Shown: piece by piece, positions 43,383 through 49,977 of the stretch
Layout of the letters: every line of letters begins with the position of its first letter
How positions within the stretch are numbered: the stretch's first letter is position 1
NCBI GenBank assembly: GCA_946631855.1
Contig: CAMPAL010000005.1
Span: 1 to 49,977, forward strand
Direction: 5' to 3'
Length of the DNA: 49,977 bases
From: an uncultured Treponema sp.
GTDB taxonomy: Bacteria > Spirochaetota > Spirochaetia > Treponematales > Treponemataceae
The notes under the pieces: model-generated
Database searches by the model: none
The model's input: the letters and a program-made list of their open reading frames with translations, nothing else
What the model was told of the DNA's origin: nothing
Translations under genes and position numbers: made by a program

Positions 43383-44636
43383 TTAATGAGATGGAATTGG
43401 AGCTTTTAATAAAATAATTTCAGAAACACAGGTATCCAAATATTTACTTCCAGGCCAAACTTCAAGTATTTCAATTTCCAAAGATTGTTCAGGATATAAT
43501 CCTCTTTTTTCAGATAAAGGCAGCAGGTCACCTGTTTCAAGAATATTTGAATTCATGGCAAGAGAAAAAGGTTTATCTGGCAGTTCGTATGTTCCCTGTA
43601 ATTTTCCATCCACATAAAGAGCAATTTTTTTAAGTCTACAGTTTTCTGTATATGTTTTTTCAGATTTTCTAAATCCATTTACAATAAGTATGTGGGTGAC
43701 AGGACAAGGTCCTTTAAATGAATATGTAATTTTTTCACCAATGCCAGCGTCTTTCTTTCCTTCAACCCAGGGAGTCATATAATCATTATCATTTAAATAC
43801 CATGCCGGATAATACTCTTTATTGTCGCTAAGGTAGGATGATGTGTTGCAGCTTTGATAAGAAGGTGTCTGGTATGTAATGCGATATTTTTTAATCATAT
43901 CAGACATATACCAGTTTTTAATGTTGTAGGATATTTTCAATTCTTTGTGAGTTTTTAAGTCAAACTTATTAAAGGTTTTTGAAAGTACGTTTTCGGATGA
44001 ATTATAAGGAAAATCCAGGCCTGAAATATCAGTAATAAAACCATTGTAGCCAGAAAGATCGGTTTTATCGATTGTAAGAGTGAATTCGTCGATTATTCCA
44101 TCACCAAAACTAAGGGCCGGAAAAAGATTATAGATAAATGTGTTGTCATTAAAAATTCCTGCAAGATGTTTTCCATCATTTTGAGTTTTTATTCTATAAA
44201 GAACGTCAATTTTTGTCGTAGTTTTTGCTTTCAAACTTAGTTTGGAATATTCATTAAAAGATGCAACGTAAGGTTCATTATTATCTTGAAAAATATTTTC
44301 GATTTTCAAGGTTGAATCTATTTTTTGTCCATTTTGATAAATAAAATAATAGTCAGGATAGTTTTTATGCCAGCAGTCAGTTAAATTAAAGGCAAAATCT
44401 ATGTTTTTGTCGGTGGAGGAACTGTTAAATAAATAATAAGAACAAGAAACGATAACAGAATCATCTACAAAATGGATATTAAGGTTTTCTTTTGATAATT
44501 TTATTTCTGCATCATTTTTAAAAGAAACTCTGCCACCATTATCTTTAATTGTTACATCATCCCAAGGAATGCCACCATTGGCAAAAAGACTAAGGCTTAG
44601 GGTAAATATTATTAAAAAGGTTGATAGTTTTTTCAT
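43383..44636 (-). CDS. Secreted protein with C-terminal NADase-type glycan-binding-like domain
   Basis: About 417 residues, with a signal peptide (SLSLFANGG). Residues ~20-250 are a beta-rich domain loosely like DUF4424. The C-terminal ~150 residues resemble the discoidin-like glycan-binding domain common in treponemal surface proteins, with TPWVEGKKDAGIGEKITYSF and LKKIALYVDGKLQGTYEL. I infer a surface or periplasmic carbohydrate-contact role. The start at 44636 has GGAG nearby; an extension to 44675 would hide the signal peptide. The 87-bp gap upstream shows nothing firm. Confidence 0.6.
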   Translation of the reverse strand: MKKLSTFLIIFTLSLSLFANGGIPWDDVTIKDNGGRVSFKNDAEIKLSKENLNIHFVDDSVIVSCSYYLFNSSSTDKNIDFAFNLTDCWHKNYPDYYFIYQNGQKIDSTLKIENIFQDNNEPYVASFNEYSKLSLKAKTTTKIDVLYRIKTQNDGKHLAGIFNDNTFIYNLFPALSFGDGIIDEFTLTIDKTDLSGYNGFITDISGLDFPYNSSENVLSKTFNKFDLKTHKELKISYNIKNWYMSDMIKKYRITYQTPSYQSCNTSSYLSDNKEYYPAWYLNDNDYMTPWVEGKKDAGIGEKITYSFKGPCPVTHILIVNGFRKSEKTYTENCRLKKIALYVDGKLQGTYELPDKPFSLAMNSNILETGDLLPLSEKRGLYPEQSLEIEILEVWPGSKYLDTCVSEIILLKAPIPSH

Positions 44637-44723
44637 TTTTTCTCCATGTATAATTTCTTTATTCAACAAATCCAAAGTTTTTAAGAAAATCTTTTTGTTT
44701 TGTTACATATTTAAGTTTTCTTT

Positions 44724-46067
44724 TCATTTAAATTTCTCTATCTGTTTTATAATCTCCGTTTTATTCGTATTTATGGAAGAAGTTTCTCCTCGTGCATCTT
44801 TTTCATTTCCACCGCCAAAACTCAGCCAGTTAAAACTGCCCATAATCATAAAATCTTCATCACAAATAAGGATTTTAGAATGGTCATCTGTATTTATAAG
44901 TCTGAAACAATTTTTATCAAGATTTCCAAAGAAACTTTTAGATTCATTATCGATTCCTGCTTTATCAAAACGATTTCTAGGCTTCATTCCATATTTTATA
45001 GTTACATTTACACCTTTTTGGACAGCCTTTTTGATATAATCCTTGTAAATTTGAAGAGTTCGCCAATTAATCCACGGAGATTGAATATAAATATTAGATT
45101 TTGCATTTTCTAGAACATAAATGAAGTATTTTTTATGCTCATCAACTTCTATAGTTTTTCCGCTAGAAATTTCAACTTGTTCGACAGGTTTAAGTTTTTC
45201 TTCAATAACTTCTGGTGTTGATTCTTGATATTTTGCAACATTTTCATCAAGCAAAGGCTTGCAATTCAATGAAACATTTTCGCTTGTAAACTTTTGTTCT
45301 GCCATAAGTCTGTCAAAAAGTTCTGTTGCATCTGAATCTATTTCGTAATTATGGTTAAGTGCAAGAAATTTTTCATTTTCTTCTGCATCTTTGTAAAACA
45401 AACAGATATATTTATTGAAAAACTTATTTTGAGCAATATCAAGAATGTTTGTTATGTCTTTTTCTTTGTCCTGAAGATTTTCAATTAAAACTTGTCGTAA
45501 TGTTTTATTATCTGAAAATTCTTCGTCTAAATATTCTATTCTTGGGCGGGACTTTACATAAGGTTTAAACTCTATAGAACCTTCTCTTGGTTTCTTATCA
45601 TTCTGATTGATTTTACCGTTATCAGCTAAAGCAGTTCCAAAAATTCCATCAAAATTGATATATGCAGAATCTTTTTCAGTAATGAGTTCGTTTTCTTTTT
45701 CAAGTATTTCCTTACCATTTGTAGATAGTTTTAACTCATTCTGTTTTAAATAGCCTTTTGTGGTTATCTCAGCAAGAATACTATCAAGGATTTCTTTATC
45801 CAACTGAGTAATATTATATAACTCTGAATAAATATCAATTCCATGAATACCTTCCAAAAAATGAATTGTTTTTAAAACCGATATAATAATAGGATGAATC
45901 TCTTGAGGCTTTGTGTATTCATACAAGACTTTTGTTCTGTATGCAGGATAATCAATTTCACGAACATCATACATATAAAATCCAGGATAAAAATCACTGT
46001 ATTTATGAGTGAGTAATTCTAAATCTGGCTTTTCTATCTGTTTTGGTTTATTTTGATTTTCTGCCAT
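44724..46067 (-). CDS. mkoB: MkoB-like PLD nuclease of a Mokosh-type defence locus
   Basis: A 447-residue protein. The N-terminal ~125 residues include a winged-helix-like region (IHPIIISVLKTIHFLEG to LKLSTNGKEILEK). The C-terminal ~130 residues are a phospholipase D-type nuclease: YIQSPWINWRTLQIYKDYI leads to one catalytic motif HSKILICDEDFMIMGSFNW (H-x-K-x4-D-x6-G-S). One such motif implies a dimer. Its start overlaps the helicase reading frame by 20 nt. In type I Mokosh systems a PLD nuclease (MkoB) is encoded beside a kinase-helicase (MkoA), which matches this pair. It probably degrades nucleic acid after infection sensing. Confidence 0.75.
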   Translation of the reverse strand: MAENQNKPKQIEKPDLELLTHKYSDFYPGFYMYDVREIDYPAYRTKVLYEYTKPQEIHPIIISVLKTIHFLEGIHGIDIYSELYNITQLDKEILDSILAEITTKGYLKQNELKLSTNGKEILEKENELITEKDSAYINFDGIFGTALADNGKINQNDKKPREGSIEFKPYVKSRPRIEYLDEEFSDNKTLRQVLIENLQDKEKDITNILDIAQNKFFNKYICLFYKDAEENEKFLALNHNYEIDSDATELFDRLMAEQKFTSENVSLNCKPLLDENVAKYQESTPEVIEEKLKPVEQVEISSGKTIEVDEHKKYFIYVLENAKSNIYIQSPWINWRTLQIYKDYIKKAVQKGVNVTIKYGMKPRNRFDKAGIDNESKSFFGNLDKNCFRLINTDDHSKILICDEDFMIMGSFNWLSFGGGNEKDARGETSSINTNKTEIIKQIEKFK

Positions 46068-46485
46068 CTGATTTTTCCTCGATTATTTTATAAGAACTCT
46101 TATTCTGCGCAATGTACTCGATAATGCTCTTAAACGGATTGTTTTTGTCAGAAACTTGTGCTTGATACAAGAAATCCATATCTCCAACAATTATTAAAAG
46201 TAATTTTGCTCTTGAAAGAGATACGTTTAGGCGTTTTTCTTCTGCGATAAAGTCAATTTTTGCTTTTTGTTTCACTTTTCCTGAACGGACGCAGTCATAA
46301 ATAATTATATCCCTGTCGCTCCCTTGAAAACTGTCTACAGTTCCAATATCTATTTTATAACCGTCAAAATTCTTTTTAAGCGCAAGTTTGCTTCTTAACA
46401 ATTCCATTTGAGCTTTATATGGCGTAATGATGCCTATATCATAATTTATACTGTTTGAGCTCATTTCGTTTTTAAGCTGATGCAA
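46048..46485 (-). pseudogene. mkoA: C-terminal fragment of the MkoA-like SF1 helicase (after frameshift)
   Basis: This frame carries the missing end of the upstream helicase: IGIITPYKAQ, the motif V region VDSFQGSDRDIIIYD and motif VI LNVSLSRAK. It is not an independent gene: there is no ribosome site, and without the first helicase half these motifs have no function. Removing one A from ATAAATA (minus strand, 46495-46501) joins the frames into a continuous helix, ARIIQRVLHQLKNEM. The frame extends to about 46494. Confidence 0.8.
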
Positions 46486-49357
46486 AACTCTTTGTATTTA
46501 TGCGGGCATTGCAATTATTGATTTTTCCAGTACCTTTTTGCTGATCTTCTTTGTCCTGCAGTTTCCCCGTATCGTACCAAACAACGCTTGAATTAAATGA
46601 AAGAGAGTGTTTCTTTTTCGCATTAACTTCATCCGTGGTTTTAAGTTTTCCTTCATAAAAAGCATTGCTGTATAAATCGCAAATTTTGCGTTCAGCACGA
46701 TAATTGTATTCAAGGGTATGAATAAGATTTTTCCTTCCAGGATTTTCTATACCCTTATCCAATTCCTCTTGCTCGACAGATTCAACTCTTTCAAATAGCC
46801 TCTGAAAAAATGAAGTTTTTGCTTCATTCTTATCGTCAATTTTTTCCAATACATCATCATCGATAACTGGTGCCAGCTGTTTATGGTCACCGACCAAAAT
46901 CAGTTTTTTTGCTTTTATACAAGGAACAAGCAGTTCACTCAATGTAGCACGGCCAGCTTCATCAACGATGATTGTATCAAAATACATTTCTCTGAAATTT
47001 TTCCAGGATGAAATGCCAAGCAGGGTTCCAAAAATGAGACGAATGTTTCGTGTAAAAAGAGTTGCTAAATCAGCTTCTTTGTTCTTTTCTGTTGAAACAC
47101 CAGAGTTCCCCATTTTTGAAGTTATATGCTGCAATCTTTCCCTAAAATCCTTTTGCAAATTTTGCATTTGCTTTTGAATTTCAAGATTTTTATTTGAGAT
47201 ATGATGATTATCAATACGCTGAATGTTCTCTTTTATTATTTTATTGAGAACTTTGTCTGGTGTATAATTTTGGGCAATCTTGCTCATCTTTTTTGGATCA
47301 TTTCCAATGCGAAGAATTTTGTCTTCAATTTTGTATATTTTTTCAAGCACATTATCAACAGCCTGATTACTTTGTGACGCAATCAAAACTTTTTCATTTG
47401 GGCGAGTCTTTAAAATCTGAGTAACAATTTCTGTTATAGTTGTAGTTTTTCCAGTTCCAGGAGGACCCTGCAAAACCAAAACTTCACATCCATTATTTAA
47501 AGAAAGGCTTTTTACAACAGCTTCTTTTTGATTTGCATCAAGTTCATCGTTAAAGAATTTTTCTACATCTATTAAATCGTTTTTGATAAATTCTTGCGGA
47601 CGATTTATTTTTCTTAAAAAATTCGGAATCTGAGTATTGCCATTTTGTAATTCTTCCAAGGCACGGTTGCGTTTATTCCAGATAATTTCATCAACCTGAT
47701 AGTCATAGCTCAAATAATATTCTTCACCTTTTTTCAGGAGAACTCTTGGTGATTTATTATCTTGCTCAGAATCAGTTTCTTCTGGAAGTTTGTTTTTTGA
47801 GTTTTTAGGCTCATTTTTCATGACAGTATATTTTTCAAATTGGACGATAACTGTTTCTCCTGCCTTTGAAGAAAGAACTGTACCACTGAGTTCTTTTTCG
47901 CTATCTATTGATGCTTGCAAAATTACAGCCTGATTGATTTTGAAATCTTTATCAATCTGTGATTTTATTTGTTTTGTTTCTGTTTCATTATTTTTATCTT
48001 CTTCATCATTCTCATTGATAAATTCGAATTTAAGGGTATCTTTTCCTCTGTCAATTTCACGCAGAATTACTTTACGTGTATTTTTCTTTTCTTCTATAGT
48101 CTTTTTTTCTGCTTCAAGAAGTTCTTCTTCGGAGGCAATGCTTTTTTTATCAGTTTCGTAACGCGCATCTTCAAGTTTCTTTTGTAAAAACTTTTTCTGT
48201 AATTCACATATTGCTAGACCTGCATTATCACAATCGTATGTTGAATCATCTTGTCCCTTTATAACGAATTTATCATCAGTTGGAAGTCCGAACCGTTGCT
48301 GGCGTTCAATAACATTTGGAGATTCAATTAGGTGAAAACAAAAGAAATGATCTTTCAAGTTTAAGTTACGGTCATAAGCATCTCCAGAGCAACAAAATAC
48401 AAGATTTCCTATGGCTATTTTAATTTCCTCACGGTCGTTTTTGTCTTTTCCAAATTCCCAGTATGCACGAAAGCCATCAATTCTACTCTGAATATCTGAT
48501 TTTTCTGTATATCTTTCGCAGTCGTGATTTTCGCGATAATTATCCAGAACTTTATCTGAAATACAAATGGCAAAAGTTTTATATGGTAGAATTTGAGTTA
48601 ACAAGCTGTTTAATTCTTTTCGTACTTCAATCAGTTTTTCTCGTTCTGAAGGAATGGGTTTAAGCATCTTTTTTATAAGTAGAAGAAGACTTGCATTCAT
48701 ACTATCAAGTTTTTCTTCTTCTGCAGTAATTCTTGCATAAATATGTTCTAAAGAATTGAAATCAGTGTATTCATCAAGGAATGTAAAAGAATCAAATTGA
48801 GATTCAATCAAAAGATTGAGCATACAGAGTCCGAGAGAATATATATCGCTTTCTTTGAAACATTCATTCTGTAAAATTTGTTCAGGTGCATAAAACTGTT
48901 TGTTTGGTTCATTATTTAAAATTGCGTAGATATAACATCGTCCAAAATCAAGCAAATATGCATTATCATTTCTATCTACGATAATGTTCTTTGGATTAAT
49001 GTTTCCGTGATAAAATCCTTTTTGATGAATATAATCTACTGCATCAATAATCTGAAGATAGCATCTGATAAGGGAAATATAATTTGATCCAAACCATTCG
49101 GCTTTCAGAGTTGAATATCCCTCTCCAAAATCTTTATCAACAAAATAGAAATTGGAATTATCTTCTTCAATCTTCAAATTACTGATATTTTTATGAGAAA
49201 CAGAATTAATATTTTTTGCAATTTCAGAATACTGCCCACTTTGCGGAGTTTTCGAAACGATTTCTATTCGATAATCACAATCGTTATACTGTACGATTTT
49301 AAGAGAAGAAGATTCTTCTTTAAGAATTTTATATTTACCTAAGATTTTGTCAGTCAT
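46472..49357 (-). CDS. mkoA: MkoA-like pseudokinase-SF1 helicase, N-terminal part, interrupted by frameshift
   Basis: This 961-residue frame holds two parts. Residues 1-~260 are a Ser/Thr kinase fold: HGNINPKN (117-124) stands where H-R-D-x-K-P-x-N is expected, so the catalytic Asp and the Lys are both Asn. The glycine loop is missing too, while DFG (137-139) and YAPEQ remain; I read it as a pseudokinase. A linker with a coiled coil (~385-440) follows. From ~600 is an SF1 (COG1112-like) helicase with GPPGTGKTTT (631-640), DEAG (799-802) and GDHKQLAP (823-830). Motifs V and VI lie in another frame. Kinase plus helicase next to a PLD nuclease defines type I Mokosh. Confidence 0.8.
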   Translation of the reverse strand: MTDKILGKYKILKEESSSLKIVQYNDCDYRIEIVSKTPQSGQYSEIAKNINSVSHKNISNLKIEEDNSNFYFVDKDFGEGYSTLKAEWFGSNYISLIRCYLQIIDAVDYIHQKGFYHGNINPKNIIVDRNDNAYLLDFGRCYIYAILNNEPNKQFYAPEQILQNECFKESDIYSLGLCMLNLLIESQFDSFTFLDEYTDFNSLEHIYARITAEEEKLDSMNASLLLLIKKMLKPIPSEREKLIEVRKELNSLLTQILPYKTFAICISDKVLDNYRENHDCERYTEKSDIQSRIDGFRAYWEFGKDKNDREEIKIAIGNLVFCCSGDAYDRNLNLKDHFFCFHLIESPNVIERQQRFGLPTDDKFVIKGQDDSTYDCDNAGLAICELQKKFLQKKLEDARYETDKKSIASEEELLEAEKKTIEEKKNTRKVILREIDRGKDTLKFEFINENDEEDKNNETETKQIKSQIDKDFKINQAVILQASIDSEKELSGTVLSSKAGETVIVQFEKYTVMKNEPKNSKNKLPEETDSEQDNKSPRVLLKKGEEYYLSYDYQVDEIIWNKRNRALEELQNGNTQIPNFLRKINRPQEFIKNDLIDVEKFFNDELDANQKEAVVKSLSLNNGCEVLVLQGPPGTGKTTTITEIVTQILKTRPNEKVLIASQSNQAVDNVLEKIYKIEDKILRIGNDPKKMSKIAQNYTPDKVLNKIIKENIQRIDNHHISNKNLEIQKQMQNLQKDFRERLQHITSKMGNSGVSTEKNKEADLATLFTRNIRLIFGTLLGISSWKNFREMYFDTIIVDEAGRATLSELLVPCIKAKKLILVGDHKQLAPVIDDDVLEKIDDKNEAKTSFFQRLFERVESVEQEELDKGIENPGRKNLIHTLEYNYRAERKICDLYSNAFYEGKLKTTDEVNAKKKHSLSFNSSVVWYDTGKLQDKEDQQKGTGKINNCNARINTKSFASA

Positions 49358-49385
49358 TATATCTCTCTGTTTTGTTTAGATTTTT

Positions 49386-49541
49386 TTATTTTCCTTTCCG
49401 TTGATTTGGATTTAATTGTTTTCCTCGATTTCCTTGATTTTTATCATAGGTAATGTTGGTACCTCGAGTACCTTTATTTGCATTTTTGATATCAGCAGAA
49501 TGATTTTTTCCTGCTGGACGAGATTTTCCTTGTTTTGCCAT
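49386..49541 (-). CDS. Small basic protein of unknown function
   Basis: A 51-residue protein very rich in Lys, Arg, Asn and Gly (MAKQGKSRPAGKNHSADIKN and a QGNRGKQLNPNQRKGK end). GGGAG lies 6 nt before the ATG at 49541; an extension to 49586 would run through the GC-rich hairpin and is unlikely. There are no hydrophobic segments; it may be disordered and bind RNA or DNA. It ends 28 nt before the helicase gene, so it could be co-transcribed with the Mokosh-like genes. I do not recognise the family. Confidence 0.6.
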   Translation of the reverse strand: MAKQGKSRPAGKNHSADIKNANKGTRGTNITYDKNQGNRGKQLNPNQRKGK

Positions 49542-49565
49542 ATTTTTCTCCCTTTTTCTATAAGC

Positions 49566-49578
49566 GGGCCAGTGGCCC
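49566..49578. repeat. GC-rich hairpin upstream of the small basic protein
   Basis: GGGCC-AGT-GGCCC is a perfect 5-bp stem with a 3-nt loop in the leader of the small gene, directly after the attC-like site. It resembles the hairpin at 9637-9650. Confidence 0.45.
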
Positions 49579-49582
49579 ATCC

Positions 49583-49647
49583 ACATAACAATGAGTTAAA
49601 CCGAAAACCGGCTTGACTGCGACATCCGCTTTGAAGCTTTATTAGGT
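49583..49647 (-). other. attC-like recombination site of an integron cassette
   Basis: On the minus strand this 65-bp, unusually GC-rich stretch begins ACCTAAT (R'' consensus RYYYAAC, one mismatch) and ends GTTATGT (R' consensus GTTRRRY, one mismatch). Between them are GCTTCAAAGCGG and CGGTTTAACTC, which resemble L'' and L' arms. The two ends are imperfect inverted repeats (about 14 of 21 positions). It follows the HTH gene in the same orientation, as attC sites follow cassette genes. Treponema denticola is known to carry a chromosomal integron. No integrase is in the window, so this is a motif-level call. Confidence 0.45.
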
Positions 49648-49651
49648 TTTG

Positions 49652-49957
49652 CTATACTTTTAACAGTACTTTTTCTTGTTTTTTAGAAACTCCCATTTTA
49701 GGGTAGGTGATTATTTCCAAGCCCATTCCTAGACTGTCGAGATAATCTATTAAAGTCGATATTTTCATATCCTTTCTTTTTTCTATTTTTGAAACTGACG
49801 ACTGTGTGAAATTTGCCATTTCGGATTGTTTTATATTTTTTTCTTCTCGAAGCTGTGCTAGACGTATAGACATAATATCCTGTTCTGCTTTTATGTGAGC
49901 TCTTCTTACAGCTTCGGGAGACATATTACTTTCCATCATTTTGATTGCGTCTTTCAT
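49652..49957 (-). CDS. XRE-family HTH protein, probable antitoxin
   Basis: About 101 residues. An N-terminal helix (MKDAIKMMESNMSPEAVRRA) precedes a Cro/CI-type helix-turn-helix: RLAQLREEKNIKQSEMANFT, then SSVSKIEKRKDMKISTLIDYL and the beta end LGMGLEIITYP. This is the pattern of antitoxins of HigB/RelE-type toxins. AAGGAG precedes the ATG at 49957; an earlier ATG at 49975 lacks one. The toxin gene, if present, would lie just past the window edge. A toxin-antitoxin pair followed by an attC-like site is a typical integron cassette. Confidence 0.8.
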   Translation of the reverse strand: MKDAIKMMESNMSPEAVRRAHIKAEQDIMSIRLAQLREEKNIKQSEMANFTQSSVSKIEKRKDMKISTLIDYLDSLGMGLEIITYPKMGVSKKQEKVLLKV

Positions 49958-49977
49958 TTTCCAACTCCTTTTCATGT

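Noticed and set aside
44637..44675. Longer start for the glycan-binding-like protein
   Set aside because: The extension would bury the signal peptide and lies upstream of a good GGAG site before ATG 44636.
44661..44708. A second attC-like pair (ATGTAAC and GTTGAAT on the minus strand) downstream of the PLD nuclease gene
   Set aside because: Only 48 bp, almost pure A/T, with weak complementarity; too short for known attC sites and likely by chance.
46472..46485. Programmed +1 frameshift at GCT TAA in the helicase gene
   Set aside because: There is no slippery run or stimulatory ribosome site, and the homology break lies upstream of the stop; a one-base insertion explains it better.
1..49977. 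CRISPR arrays, rRNA, tRNA and intact insertion sequences
   Set aside because: No spaced direct repeats, cloverleaf sequences or transposase genes were found; the dispersed 13-mer has irregular spacing and both orientations, so it is not a CRISPR.

Overview
The window looks like the replication-origin region and adjoining chromosome of an AT-rich gut or rumen Treponema (Spirochaetota). The grounds are the gene order gyrA-gyrB <- -> dnaA-dnaN-recF-dciA-rpmH-rnpA-yidD-yidC-jag, the cyclophilin-FKBP fusion, the HD-GYP protein, the C-terminal NADase-type glycan-binding-like domain, and intracellular glycan enzymes of plant-fibre degraders (GH120, GH32). Genus is inference; no rRNA or tRNA gene is present to confirm it.

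Layout. (1) 1-11.4 kb, replication and membrane-biogenesis core. gyrB and a truncated gyrA point left and dnaA points right. The dnaA-dnaN gap (3848-4073) holds DnaA boxes, a run of DnaA-trio triplets and an AT-only stretch, so I call it oriC. Then come dnaN, recF, a DUF721/DciA protein, rpmH, rnpA, yidD, yidC, jag and a secreted double-immunophilin prolyl isomerase. (2) 11.5-24 kb: metF (minus), a DUF763 gene, a MATE exporter, a complete branched-chain amino-acid ABC transporter (livJ, H, M, G, F) with a CBS-ACT sensor, and an M16 lipoprotein protease. (3) 24-34.8 kb: GH120 beta-xylosidase, Gx transporter plus NusG-II pair, GH32 beta-fructosidase, A24 prepilin-peptidase-like protein, HAD phosphatase, MATE, HD-GYP protein, secreted esterase. 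(4) 34.8-40.8 kb: third MATE, OhrR/MarR regulator, YkgJ-type cysteine cluster protein, Cof phosphatase, and a three-gene unit of DUF5058 membrane protein, a second membrane protein and an M20 peptidase. (5) 40.8-50 kb, accessory and all on the minus strand: surface and hypothetical proteins, a DinB-like protein, a type I Mokosh-like anti-phage locus (pseudokinase-SF1 helicase plus PLD nuclease) whose helicase carries an apparent one-base frameshift, a 51-residue basic protein, an integron attC-like site and an HTH antitoxin-like gene.

Two themes run through the window. A 13-bp hairpin motif, GGGGACAGACCCC, occurs about ten times (plus degenerate copies) between 12.5 and 39.7 kb and nowhere in the origin core or the final accessory block. 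It lies both between genes and inside reading frames, in all three frames, and forms the tip of a perfect 22-bp terminator-like hairpin at 23940-23988. Several genes (dnaA, MATE at 13973, A24 protein, DUF5058) have a promoter-like -10 hexamer only 6-10 nt before the start codon and little or no Shine-Dalgarno, suggesting leaderless mRNAs.

No gap between genes exceeds 300 bases; the largest is the 226-bp oriC. No CRISPR array, intact insertion sequence, rRNA or tRNA was seen.
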